Source of the DNA: Actinostola sp. cb2023
Lineage: Eukaryota; Cnidaria; Anthozoa; Actiniaria; Actinostolidae
NCBI GenBank assembly: GCA_033675265.1
Contig: JAUJYZ010001389.1
Coordinates: forward strand, 1-64,000
DNA: 64,000 bases
Direction: 5' to 3'
The notes under the pieces are model-generated. The model was not told where the DNA came from, did no database searches, and saw only the letters and a program-made list of their open reading frames with translations. Every line of letters starts with the position of its first letter. Within the stretch, counting starts at the first letter, position 1. The translations under genes and the position numbers were made by a program. Below, one piece after another: positions 23,054-34,863 of this stretch.

Positions 23054-24880
23054 CAGTTTGTAATACCATGATCACCGAGGAAATAAAGTAAAATATATAG
23101 TTCTGCACTTTGCATAACTTAATTAGAGCAGTACGAACTACTATATTTTTCTCAAAGAGCGTTGATTACACCACACACTGGAGAATTTAGAAATTGTGAT
23201 GCTTTGTTTCATTTGTACAATGATCAAGTATTTTTATTAGTCAGTCTAGGAATATTTAATCGTCATTTGGTCAAAAATCATGGCGGAGAGTTGTTTTGCC
23301 TTTGTAAAAGACGATGAAGTTGACTAATCAATGAAAAGTGCCCGAAAATACGGAAAAAAAACTTCATGGTGTCTTAATGTTTAGTAAGCAATGGGAAAAG
23401 GCTCGATGTCTTGTGTCCGAGTTTTCGAAGTTTGAATTGTGTCATGCAACTCTTACCAAACGCTAGTCACGTCTTTGAAAAGTCGTGGAAAACAACAAAT
23501 TTGTGCCAAATTAAATATCTGTAGTTTTATACTTGTTTAGAAGTTCTATTTATAGTGAAATTAAGTGATGTATATCAACTCTAAGCTTGCATTTATTTTT
23601 TGAAATCACTTGGCCGCCATGTTGGAGGACATCAGCTTATCCTCCAAAATTTGGCCCACAGTTGTTATTTTGATAGTTCTACAAGCTCATAAGCATTTTA
23701 TTTTATTTGGCAAAGGAAATAATATTTCGAAATTTAAGAACAGCCAAATACCATGCATGCAAACGAAGAATTCGTGCATGATCAAATTCATGAATACTGA
23801 TTAATAATATCATTATCAATTAATACAATAAAATAAATTATATTATTATCATTTATGGAACACGATCTTTCCTTTCTTTCACGATTTGCGATGGCAAGTT
23901 TGTAAAGGAAACCAAAAGTTTAAGCCGAGTGAGCAAAGTAAAAATGAAAGAAACACTGTTCAGTGTTGATGGTGTAAATTGTAGAGTAACATAACAACAC
24001 ACCAGTCATGATAATGTGCTTGTCTAGCTTTTGGAAAACAAGGTTAAAGAAATCAGTTGAAAATAGAATAGTAATTTCTTTAGAAATTGCATTGAAATAT
24101 CCTTTATTTGAACGTCATGATTGTTTAGTGGTCAAACAAGTAGAGTTCTCTTCCTTGCCGTGGCAGGATGGTGGTAACGTTATAGTACTAGGACAATAGC
24201 GATAGTTAGATCAACCGTCATGCAGTCCTTTGAGCTCTTGTCATGCTCAACTCAGTAATAAATATTCTCCTGAACCTCTACGCAGCGAAGTCCCCTCGTT
24301 ACCTCTCGTGCTTTGGACAAATTGGCGCGTTCACCGATCTCGAGTCCGTAACACTACGTTACATAGAAAATGTTCCTAAGTAATGCTTAATATAATTGAA
24401 AAAAGTCATTTAAGCATTACCGAAAGAAGTTCTAAAATGTATACCTTTTCAAGTACGTCAATGGAGAGTGTCAATATATCATGCATTCAGCCGTATTTGC
24501 TGTACGCGATTTAGTTTCAAGACAAACAAAGGGAAATGTGTTTTCATTCTATTAAAAAAGCGAGGGTTTCAAAGCAAGCTGAATTATATCAGTACAATGG
24601 GTAGCTTTGTATCAAATTGATGTAACTGTTCTGTATTGATGGTGAATCACTGACTGAGATATATAGACAATATTTCTGTAGTTAAAAAACAATTCCACAC
24701 ACTTTTCTGTAGTTCCTTTTATCAACCTTTATTGTTCCATCATTTTATTACTTTCCGTCTCGTTCTACACGCTATGGTTATGTTAACGTATTTAACCGTT
24801 AATTTTGCTTAACTTTAATAAATGTTATCATTTCACACTAGCTTAGTCGTTGCGTGTCGACGGTCTTTGGATGGATTCTT
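23054..24880. other. AT-rich intergenic DNA
   Basis: No convincing gene. ATG-initiated frames here are short and without recognisable features. An AATAAA on the - strand at about 24731 may serve the peptide gene described next. Confidence 0.4.
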
Positions 24881-24887
24881 TCTGAAT

Positions 24888-25383
24888 TCACTCACGAAAC
24901 CTGATCTCTTCGGGACCTGAATCTGAAATAGACGAGAATAAACAATTTCAGCAACAATATAATACAATGGTTTGTGATTGCACTTTAAATAGTGACCCGT
25001 GCATGATAATGACAGTCATTTCTTATTTCACATTTCTTATTTTCAAAGGTTTAATTGATGTCTATTTTCCGTTCTAGTAACTTCTCCTCTAAGTAAGCGG
25101 CAGACCTTCTAGTAATTAGTCAATCTAGAGTCACAATAAGCGAGGCTGATCTGACGACCTCGGGTCTACAACTGTTCAATATTGACGATATGAACTGAAT
25201 GTTTCCTTCGACATGAAGAGAAATACCTTTCTTTTGTTGGTGGAAGTTGTTCAAGGGTTTGGCTGGATCACGCTGAAACTTCTGGGGCGCATCTCCAAGG
25301 GACGGCCAAAAACCATTTACACCGGTGTTGCTCATCACGGCAAAGACCAGAAAACCGACAAATGCGAGATACTTCAAGTTCAT
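24888..25383 (-). CDS. Candidate small secreted peptide, two exons
   Basis: Exon 1 is 25383-25227 and exon 2 is 24922-24888 (donor g|gtattt, acceptor tatttcag; phase 1). The 63-residue product begins with a clear signal peptide (MNLKYLAFVGFLVFAVMS, likely cleavage after VNG near residue 24). The mature part begins FWPSLGDAPQKFQRD, and exon 2 adds DSGPEEIRFRE before the stop. It has no cysteines. An AATAAA follows on the same strand at about 24731. I do not recognise the family. The donor is weak, so the exon 2 choice is provisional; unspliced, exon 1 reads on to a stop at 25120. An in-frame upstream ATG at 25401 lies in the neighbouring satellite, and I prefer the one before the signal peptide. 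Confidence 0.45.
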
Positions 25384-25394
25384 CGTTGAGGGAT

Positions 25395-26409
25395 AGTCCA
25401 TCAAAAATCGTCATTTTGTGTCATTTTGCAGCATTTTGCATGGACTTAGTCCATCAAAAATCGTCATTTTGTGTCATTTTGCAGCATTTTGCATGGACTT
25501 AGTCCATCAAAAATCGTCATTTTGTGTCATTTTGCAGCATTTTGCATTGGCGATAGTCCATCAAAAATCGTCATTTTGTGTCATTTTGCAGCATTTTGCA
25601 TTGGCGATAGTCCATCAAAAATCGTCATTTTGTGTCATTTTGCAGCATTTTGCATTGGCGATAGTCCATCAAAAATCGTTATTTTGTGTCATTTTGCAGC
25701 ATTTTGCATGGACTTAGTCCATCAAAAATCGTCATTTTGTGTCATTTTGCAGCATTTTTGGGCGATAGTCCATCACAAATCGTCATTTTGTGTCATTTTG
25801 CAGCATTTTGCATGGACTTAGTCCATCACAAATCGTCATTTTGTGTCATTTTGCAGCATTTTGCATGGACTTAGTCCATCAAAAATCGTCATTTTGTGTC
25901 ATTTTGCAGCATTTTGCATGGACTTAGTCCATCAAAAATCGTCATTTTGTGTCATTTTGCAGCATTTTGCATTGGCGATAGTCCATCAAAAATCGTCATT
26001 TTGTGTCATTTTGCAGCATTTTGCATTGGCGATAGTCCATCAAAAATCGTCATTTTGTGTCATTTTGCAGCATTTTGCATTGGCGATAGTCCATCAAAAA
26101 TCGTTATTTTGTGTCATTTTGCAGCATTTTGCATGGACTTAGTCCATCAAAAATCGTCATTTTGTGTCATTTTGCAGCATTTTTGGGCGATAGTCCATCA
26201 CAAATCGTCATTTTGTGTCATTTTGCAGCATTTTGCATGGACTTAGTCCATCACAAATCGTCATTTTGTGTCATTTTGCAGCATTTTGCATGGGCGATAG
26301 TCCATCAAAAATCGTCATTTTGTGTCATTTTGCAGCATTTTGCATGGGCTATAGTCCATCAAAAATCGTTATTTTGTGTCATTTTGCAGCATTTTGCATG
26401 GACTTAGTC
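25395..26409. repeat. 53-bp satellite, first block (about 19 copies)
   Basis: The unit contains agtccatcaaaaatcgtc, attttgtgtcattttgcagc and attttgcatggactt. The junction tggact-tagtcca forms a dyad; variants have ttggcgatagtcca. A block of about 425 bp (8 units) from 25418 is repeated almost exactly from 25843, showing recent block duplication. The array starts a few bases upstream of the peptide gene's start codon. Confidence 0.93.
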
Positions 26410-27130
26410 CACAGGCAGCCCAACCATTGCTTTTGAGGCTACTAAATAATTCAATAAAATGATATTTGCGTCTTTTTTTGATGGGCTTCCTGTGGTAGAG
26501 CGCGCGCGCGCAATATGTATTTTGTTGGGTTCCCTGTGTTGAGAAATGTCCTATGTTGGGCTTCCTGTGTGCGTCTTGCGGGATGCACCCGCAGCAAATG
26601 TGTATATTTACACAAGGTATGAAACTAGGTCACGTGACAAATACGTTTTTGACCCTAACTTTGTCAAAATGTCGTGACAATACATTTTCTCTTCGAATAA
26701 CTAAACTTTACCGTATTCTCGAAATACTTTGTAAGTATCAGTCGTCTAACTTCAACGTACGCTGAGAAACTAATTTTTGAAATTTTGTGCGTCGTGGCCC
26801 GATGTGCGCCACAAAGTAGCTGGTGCACTTTCCGTGAAGCAGTCGGATTTTACCTTCGAGAAGGCATCGACAAGCGCTCGGCAAATCTGAACTGTGCTCT
26901 TTTTGGCAAGTTTTATACCTTGTGTAAATATATACATGTACTGCGGGACACGCGGGACGCACACAGGGATCCCAACATCATCAATTCCTATGCACAGGGA
27001 ACCCAACATAATACGTATTGCGCGCGTGCGCTCTTTACCACAGGAAACCCATCAAAAAAAAGACGTAAATATCACTTTATTCATTATTTAGTAGCCTCAA
27101 AAGGAATGGTTGGGCTGCCTGTGCTTAGTC
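26403..27130. mobile_element. 714-bp CACAGG-end TIR element inserted in the 53-bp satellite
   Basis: Element 26410-27123 starts CACAGGCAGCCCAACCAT, with long inverted arms (over 100 bp), and is flanked by CTTAGTC at 26403-26409 and 27124-27130. The flanks are satellite sequence, so the 7-bp length could be extended by one base. It contains a gcgcgcgcgc tract. Ends of the same type occur at 31395-31790, 51593 and 54957. Confidence 0.8.
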
Positions 27131-27566
27131 CATCAAAAATCGTCATTTTGTGTCATTTTGCAGCATTTTGCATGGGCGATAGTCCATCAAAAATCGTCAT
27201 TTTGTGTCATTTTGCAGCATTTTTGGGCGATAGTCCATCAAAAATCGTCATTTTGCAGCATTTTGCATGGACTTAGTCCATCAAAAATCGTCATTTTGTG
27301 TCATTTTGCAGCATTTTGCATGGGCGATAGTCCATCAAAAATCGTCATTTTGTGTCATTTTGCAGCATTTTTGGGCGATAGTCCATCAAAAATCGTCATT
27401 TTGCAGCATTTTGCATGGACTTAGTCCATCAAAAATCGTCAGTTTTGTGTCATTTTGCAGCATTTTTGGGCGATAGTCCATCACAAATCGTCATTTTGTG
27501 TCATTTTGCAGCATTTTGCATGGACTTAGTCCATCAAAAATCGTCATTTTGCAGCATTTTGCATTT
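27124..27566. repeat. 53-bp satellite, second block
   Basis: Continues the array after the inserted element, about 9 units, some shortened to about 37 bp by loss of tcattttgtg. A 157-bp block (27110-27266) is repeated next to itself. Confidence 0.92.
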
Positions 27567-27712
27567 ATTTTTTAAATGTGAACAACAAAAGTGAACAATT
27601 TTTTTTTTTGATAACATTTTTTGATTGGTTCTTCTAGCGTACTTGCGCGTTTGTGTTCTTGAATGATGTTTAGTACCAAAATGGTCCATATGAAATGGTC
27701 ATATGATAAAAT

Positions 27713-27843
27713 GCTTATTGAATGAGTTAGGTCGGGCCGGACGGGAAAATATTTGGCTCTCGGTCATTCTGTACGGACCTCGTACTTCCATGACCTCGAG
27801 CCAAATATTTTCCCATCCGGCCCTCTCACTCATTCAATAAGTA
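27713..27843. mobile_element. Short palindromic element
   Basis: Arms cttattgaatgagt...ggaaaatatttggctc and inverse, about 55 bp each. Probably a MITE. Confidence 0.65.
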
Positions 27844-27921
27844 CATAGTATATGCCAACTTGAAGATGAATTGGATTTCAATTTGCGTTATTCGACCATC
27901 GACCATTTGACCATTTATACC

Positions 27922-28382
27922 GCCGTCCGGTTGGCTCAGTTGGTTGAGTACCGGTCTATTGTGTGGGAGGTTCATGGTTCAAGTCCCGGCCGGACCATTA
28001 CTCAGGGTCTTAAAATAATTGAGGAGAAGGTGCTGCCTTTGTAATTACATCTACAAATGGTTAGACCTTCACGTCTTCTCGGATAAGGACGTTAAACCGT
28101 AGGTCCTGTCTCCCGACCCTAATCTAACCTGTTTCACGGGGGACATTAAAAGAACCTGTTGAACTCTTCGTAAGAGTAGGGGATTGTTACCCGGTTCAAC
28201 AGCCTACTTCAAAAATTGGAGGCATAACACACTAACGTACTAACTCCTCATGATTGTAAGCTGCTCGGATGCCGTAGGCGCCTTTCATATGCAGCCCGAA
28301 AAAGTCCTCCATCGGTTGTAAAGCGCATTGAGACAATGTGAAATGCGCTATATAAGAACCGACATATTATTATTATTATTAT
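27922..28382 (+). mobile_element. tRNA-derived SINE
   Basis: The 5' head is tRNA-like: A box tggctcagttggttgag, B box ggttcaagtcc and closing ccggacc pairing with the 5' end. A conserved-looking body of about 300 bp follows, then a tail with taaagcgcattgagac...gcgctatataag and an (ATT)n end. The 3' part looks like a LINE-type tail used for mobilisation. I cannot name the family from memory with confidence. Confidence 0.85.
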
Positions 28383-28521
28383 CGTGATTACATTTTATAA
28401 AATTGTAGCCAGCAAGTTGACATCTTGTGATGAAATGTGCTTAGTCATCATAGATGTTTAGATCTTCGCTCTAGGGTTATCGTTAATAGAAGTGCTAACT
28501 CATCGTTTCACAACTACCGAC

Positions 28522-29215
28522 TTAAGGTACCAGGGGACCTTCGTGACACTGTTCACTGAAAGCCGCGTAGCGCGCTAACCACTCGTCTAACATGTATAAA
28601 AGTATACATTTTCTTAAAGCTGAATAAATGTAGATTCTAAATATGCTGGAGATTATTTCCTATTTTGTAAATATTTTTTGTTATTGCACATTTTAGAAAA
28701 TTCGACCGGCCTTGTTCAAAGATAATTTTGCACGCGGGAATTCAATTGATTTTTAAACGGAAATCGCCATTGTAATGAGCACGCGTTGTTTAAAAAAATA
28801 GTGTCTCCGATTTCCGATAAACACTTTTGTTGAGGAGATATTTGCTGTCAAATTCATTAATGTGTTTTTAAGCGATTTACACATAAATCATCAAATAACT
28901 TTTAAACGAGGCAACGTATCAAAAATCGGAGACAGAGTTTTTTAGAACAAAGTTTGCTCATTACAATAGCACTTTCCGTTTAGAAATCGATTGAATTTCC
29001 GCGTGCACAATTCTCTTTGAACAAGGCCGGTCGAATTTTCTAAAATGTGCAATAACAAAAAATATTTACAAAATAGGAAATAATCTCCAGCATATTTAGA
29101 ATCTGCATTTATTCAGCTTTAAGAAAATGTATACTTTTATACATGTTGGACGAGTATTTGGTGCGCTACGCGGCTTTCAGTGAACATTGGTCACGAAGGT
29201 CCCCTGGTACCTTTA
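28522..29215. mobile_element. 688-bp TIR element with TTA target duplication
   Basis: Element 28525-29212 has inverted arms of about 330 bp (aggtaccaggggaccttcgt ... inverse) covering nearly its whole length. TTA occurs on both sides (28522-28524, 29213-29215), as in PIF/Harbinger elements, although TTAA is present at both ends with one offset base. No ORF. Confidence 0.75.
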
Positions 29216-29216
29216 A

Positions 29217-30225
29217 AGAGGGCTCTTCTGTAAAAGTCACCCAACTCGAGCAGACCTTGAAAAATCAAAAATCCCCAAACTTTGTCAGAATATAGCCTTA
29301 TAAGAACTAAAAATAATGATATAACTTTGGGATTGATTTGGTCGTTATTTTTGGTGAACGACCGTAATTTCCATTTTCGCCCTCCAAGAGGCCATTTTCG
29401 CCCCGAAATATGGCTCGTACATAAAGGTCGATTTAAAATCAAAATCAAAACAGACATACTATCTGTTATTTGGAGAAGAACGAAGAGATATCAAACTGCA
29501 TTTGTGGAGTTTTGTTGGTTAATTCTCTCAAATTCAAATATTTTAAAGATTTTTGATTTGGGGCGTTTTGGGACGGACTTCAAAAGTGCCTAAAATTCGT
29601 CAAATCTTAATAGAAATATCTCCACTGGTATGACGATCCAGAGCGTAAAACGCACGCTGATTGATGAGCAACGTTTCCTCTTTTGAAATACGTGATAACA
29701 TTTTGGGGCCACTCAAAATCCAGAAAGTTAGAGCCGCGATAATGTTCAGGTCATAACCTCAAAATCTCACTGTTTACAAATTTGGCCGTGTCACGCAACT
29801 TATGCCAACAATAAGATAAAATAATAATTCTGTCCTTGGAATATCGTTGATCACGAACAGCATGCATCATATGTTGTCGTTATACCTTTAATAAAGCTGG
29901 GTTATGTTTCAGGTAGATTTTATGCCACGAAATCTTGGATGGAACTGAATTTTTGGCGGTTCATATAAATGAATATTTGAATGAACGCACACTTTTATTC
30001 GGCTTTATGCAATATTTGTCTTATTGACTCTAGTCCTTCCATTGCCCTTTAAAACTACTTACCAAATGATGATTTCGATCCTATCCGGTTTGCTAAGCAA
30101 AGCATTTAATAGAAGAATTTATCTTCAAGGTTTGGGATGAAGCATTGACGATCTGTCATGACTAAAACTCAACGATTGCGTTACACACAGGTAGCCCATG
30201 AGTGAATACTTGTAATTGTGTCAAT
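29217..30225. other. No gene recognised
   Basis: A 103-codon + frame at 29282-29593 has no recognisable motif and overlaps an equally long frame on the other strand. I do not call it a gene. Confidence 0.35.
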
Positions 30226-30228
30226 GTA

Positions 30229-30626
30229 CCGTAAAGTTCCGAAAATAGCGACCCCCCGAAAGTAGCGATCCCCCGAAAGTAACAGTAAAAAATGATGCTT
30301 GCTAACAAATCCCGAAAGTAACGATCCCCCGAACAGCACTAGTAAACAGCACGTAAAGAGCCAGAACATTTACTGCTACACATAAACAAATGTAACAAAA
30401 GCTATAATCATAATATAATACGTTCTAGATCCTGTGAATATTCGTTGTTTCAGTTAAAATACCGTACATGATGTCGTTTAAAGGTACACGGTATGGCTCC
30501 TAAAAGTTAACGATTTTAGCACCCCGAAAGTAGCGACCACCCGAAAGTAGCGACCCCCCGAAAGTGACAGTTATCTAAGGTTGCTAAATCCGAAAGTCAC
30601 GCCCTCGCTACTTTCGGAACTTTACC
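30229..30626. mobile_element. MITE with internal gaaagtagcgacc repeats
   Basis: Ends ccgtaaagttccgaaa..tagcga and inverse tcgctactttcggaactttac. The internal motif cccgaaagtagcgacc is repeated near both ends. The related array at 51177-51425 and the end at about 34238-34252 belong to the same family. Confidence 0.75.
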
Positions 30627-30789
30627 GCGGTATGTTGGCCGGGATGTTCTGGAAGTCTTACAGAACGAGCTTTATCTGCTTATGTGTTAAATAAAAAGAG
30701 GAATGTCATGAAAATTACTGTAAATAAATACTTTATTCTCATGTAAAGGGTCTTTTTCGCCAATTGCGACAAACTGGTGCCGAGGGTGC

Positions 30790-31086
30790 TAACATACCCC
30801 CAGGGGGGCTACTCAGGGGTATCAGTGACGGGGAGGTGCGCATGAGGTCAAACTTTGTAACCCCAAAAAAGTCCATTACGCAAAAAACAAGACCAAAAAC
30901 AGCCCAACGGCCCAGAACGTAACCCCAAAAAGTCCATTTTTCCTCCACATAAAATTGAGAACGGTCCCAAAAGTCGCAAGCCGCAAATTTCAAACCCCAA
31001 AAAGGACTCCGCACCTCCCCGTCACTGATACCCCTGAGTACCCCCCACCCCCCCCCCCCCCCCCCCCCCCCCCCCACCCCACCCCC
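30790..31086. mobile_element. Inverted-repeat element ending in a poly-C run
   Basis: The segment ctcaggggtatcagtgacgg at about 30813 is repeated inverted at about 31020, followed by an uninterrupted C-rich tract (about 31041-31085). Reading frames in poly-G/poly-C here are artefacts. Confidence 0.6.
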
Positions 31087-31394
31087 TGGGCCAGTAGGTT
31101 CACGTAAGTATGCTAGCATTTCAAGAGCTCAGGCGTGCATCATTTTTGTATAGAACATAGAAAGCCATCTTCTATTTGTGAAATGATTCATATTCCGTGA
31201 GAGACGTTCCTTTTTGATAGTGTATTTATAGAAGCATTGATATTTACCCATACTCCTTTTCGGTCTAGTCGCGTGGGCTTGAAGTCGATCGCCGACAACG
31301 TTTTCTGAATTAGCTGTATGCATGTCAAATATGCTCACGGCACAAATGAACATGTCACCAGTTATATAAACAAACGCAATCTTAAATCTCCAGA

Positions 31395-31790
31395 TAACCA
31401 CAGCAAGCCGAACCATTGCATCTGAGGCTACGTTATAGTTATTTAAAATAATATTTGTATGCGCGCGCCTTTTTATGGGTTTTCTGTGGTAGAGCGCGCG
31501 CGCGTTGGGATCGATCCCTGTGCGCAAATGCAGTAGTGTGACTACATGCATTGTTGCCCAACATAGTTGATTTCTACACGCAGGGAGCCCAACATAATAC
31601 GTATTTCGCACGCGCATGCTCTACTCTACCACAGGAAACTCATAAAAAAGAGGCGAGCATACAAATATTTATTTTTAATAACTAGAAAGCTTAGAGATGA
31701 CTTCTGCGGCTTTTGTTAAAAGTAATTAATGTAGAAATGAATACATCAGTTTTCGCTGGTCTCTTTTGGCGGGCTTCCTGTGCTAAGTAA
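31395..31790. mobile_element. Degenerate CACAGG-type TIR element
   Basis: Contains cacagcaagccgaaccattg, cctgtggtagagcgcgcgcg, cagggagcccaacataatac and gggcttcctgtgc in the same order and orientation as the 714-bp element. It is diverged and partly rearranged. Confidence 0.6.
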
Positions 31791-31796
31791 TATATT

Positions 31797-32120
31797 GGTC
31801 TAAGGTGCCGTAATACGAGCAACAAAATCGCGCAACTTGTCGCGCATCATTATTGTTCAGATTGTTGAGTTGCAAGTTGCAGAGCAATGTTTCTCGTATT
31901 ACCATCGTTCGCGCAACTTATCGCGCAACACATTAAATTTTCGGTGTTGCAGGTTGCAAAACTTTGTTGCATGAAGTAGAAAGAGCTTCTACTTTGCGCA
32001 ACAAAGTTTTTCAACCTGGAACACGAAAATGGGTTGCGCGACAAGTTGCGCGAACGGTGGTAATACAAGAAACGTGAACATCGTGCAACTTGTTGTGCAA
32101 CAGCATTAACAAAAAACGTT
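31797..32120. mobile_element. Palindromic element with cgcgcaac repeats
   Basis: Inverted arms around gaagtagaaagagcttctac, with repeated gcgcaacttgtcgcgc motifs and ends around gtaatacgagcaac. No ORF. Confidence 0.6.
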
Positions 32121-33267
32121 GTCCGCGTGATACTGGATCCCAACAGGAGCAAATGTTCCGATGATGCAGGACATAAGTTTGATATGAGTTTGACATTAAT
32201 ACCGGTAGATTCTTTAAAATTGAAGAAAGCTAGAGCATTCTGCTACAATGTGCCAGTATGCAGGGGCTGGTGGGGCTACAGTCCCACCACTTTTTGTCCA
32301 CAGGTAGTAAAAACCCCGATAGAATGAATAAAGCATTAGGATAGTGTGACCCTTGTACGCAAGAACAATGTTTAGCCCCAGTACTTTTAAGCTTGCTCCG
32401 TGGGGCCCTGATGCATGGCACAGCTTTTTCAATGCTTCAGTTTCGGCGCGACTTTGTGGGTTTCCTGTGGTAAAAATGCACCGCGCGCAGATTGAGCCCT
32501 ACCCACCACTCTCGGCCAAGATTTACAAAAGAGAATCATTATCGTAATATGTGTGTAATACCCATTACGCATATGATAGTAATTTAAAAACCATTAGAAC
32601 GTAACTACAACGGAGAGCATTGAAAAACATCTGACTCAGCATAATGTCTGTGAGTATGGGCCTTTTTTGGATACCGATCTGCATGTCTAAAACTACAATG
32701 CAATCCTACTTCTACAACACTGAATGCACGTGCAAATGCTGAAATCGTGCACGCTGTCGCTTACTGCTTCAGGTTTAATATTAAAGCATATCCTAGAGAA
32801 TATCATTTGGACTTGCAATTGTGAAAGTGTACACGCGATTCGAACCCAGGTTGCATCGTGTATCTGTATTTTTATCTTTGCTTCTCGTCTCATAGTTCCC
32901 AACGATGGCCGGCTTTATCAACGGTTTATGTATTCAAAAACAGTAACATACGATAGGATGGGCATATTTGAAGGGGTGCATGTTTGCATGTCAGAAATTA
33001 CATCTTTTCTTGCTCATTTATTTTCTTGCTCTTCCACTACTGTTTTACGATTATATCAAGAGTGCATTCTTTTCAATTATATTTATCAACCGTTTTGTTT
33101 ACAACTAATTATGTTCATGCAATTTTAAAAGTACATTATCATTTACTTGATGAATGTATATTATTTATACAAGACGCTCATTGAACGTTCACTCGTGCCC
33201 TGCTGGTGCAATTGCGTTCTGAAAGTGAAGTTCATAATGAGAGACGCATGGGCACCAACATAAACAA
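32121..33267. other. No gene recognised; fragments of repeats
   Basis: A cctgtggt...gcgcgc fragment near 32465 looks like a CACAGG-family end. Overlapping frames on both strands (32693-33128) have no recognisable domains. Confidence 0.35.
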
Positions 33268-33269
33268 GA

Positions 33270-33924
33270 CAGGGGCGTAGCGTGTTTTTTCCCCAATGTA
33301 CGCACAGAGCAACGAGCGCCGAAGGTGTGAGTTTCTAGGGGGTGAGGGGGCATGACCCCCCTGGAAATTTAGAAATCTAGTGTCTTGGAAATACCATTTT
33401 CTTCATTTTCCAGCGGACGTTCTCGCTACATAAATACATAGTAAAATGCATCTATCACTCAGTTTTTTTGGGATTTATGTAAAGGATTTATATAAAGCTT
33501 ATATACTGTTACCGAGGTATATTAGCGATATAACAACCCGATAGGCGAAGCCGTTTTTTTGGTATTTATTTTGTTTGAGAGACTGTTCACTGGGGCTGCT
33601 ACATGTTTTCTCCGGGTTTTTCACTGGTCGAGACGACTACGTCGCTGCAGATAACTTTGACAAGTGGCGCCGGAACGCGAGAGCTGATATGGGGTGCGGG
33701 GGCATGCTTCCCGAAATTTTTTGAAATATAGGGTCTCTGAAATAGCATTTCCTGCCTTCTGAGAGTAGTTTCTAGGAAGTTTACACTGAGTCAGCTGTTA
33801 CGATTTGGTCTTAGATTTTATTTTTTATTTTTTATTTTTATGCTTCTTATAATATTTGTATTTTGAGGATTTTAAATTGTACGTATACGTACGTGCGTAC
33901 ATGCACGCTACACCCCTGCAAGAG
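33270..33924. mobile_element. Candidate TIR element with CAGGGG ends
   Basis: Starts caggggcgtagcgt and ends acgctacacccctg, a 14-bp imperfect inverted repeat. Internal ggggcatg..ccc motifs occur twice. CAGGG-type ends suggest hAT, but a clean 8-bp duplication is not visible. Confidence 0.4.
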
Positions 33925-34651
33925 CGAACTATTTGACCCGTTTGAGCATAGAATTACTTCAGTACGTGTATAGTGTTATTGAAGCCTTTGTAAGCTTTTA
34001 AGATAAAAATATCTTAAACAAAAACAAACGATGGAAGTTATCAGAACCATCTGACCCGATGCAACCTCAAGACGTACCGAATACGTCTGATTGGAGATGT
34101 TTATCTATGACTAACCGACAAACAGTCTCCCTCGTCACGCAACTGTCATTGTCGTTGTCATAACGTTTGGTATGGCCGGCCTGTGGACCAATATTCAGTA
34201 TTCCGAGCTATAGACTAGTCTGCGGAGGAGGCTAACTTTCGGAACTTTACAGTATATCAGTAAAAACGTTAATAGCCTGACTTCACGCTACTAGAGCGTC
34301 TTGTTTCAATCTAAATATAGACGAGAATAGATTTAGATTTTTGCCCCTTGACCTCAGGTGCTTCCCCTGATTGGTTTGTGCTTTGTAATCTTTCTTGTGG
34401 GTTTGCGAAGAAAGAGGTCGTCGTGTTGAGATGCGTGTTGATAAGTCTCGTGGTCTCGTTCCCAGTCCCAATCGATTGCAGATTCATGACTCCGATGAAC
34501 AACAACAACAACAAAAAAATACCAACTGTAATTATAGACTCGGCCCGGCCTTAGGCCTGGGCCCGAGTAATAATACAATCATTGATTTTCAAGACATTTT
34601 TTTCTAATATAATTAAAAACATTTAGATCTACAATTGTTTTCATATCAAAG

Positions 34652-34855
<204 letters not shown>

Positions 34856-34863
34856 CCAATATG

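Noticed and set aside
27922..27996. Functional tRNA gene at the SINE head
   Set aside because: Only boxes and outer stem are preserved; the anticodon arm does not fold well and the sequence continues into a SINE body and ATT tail.
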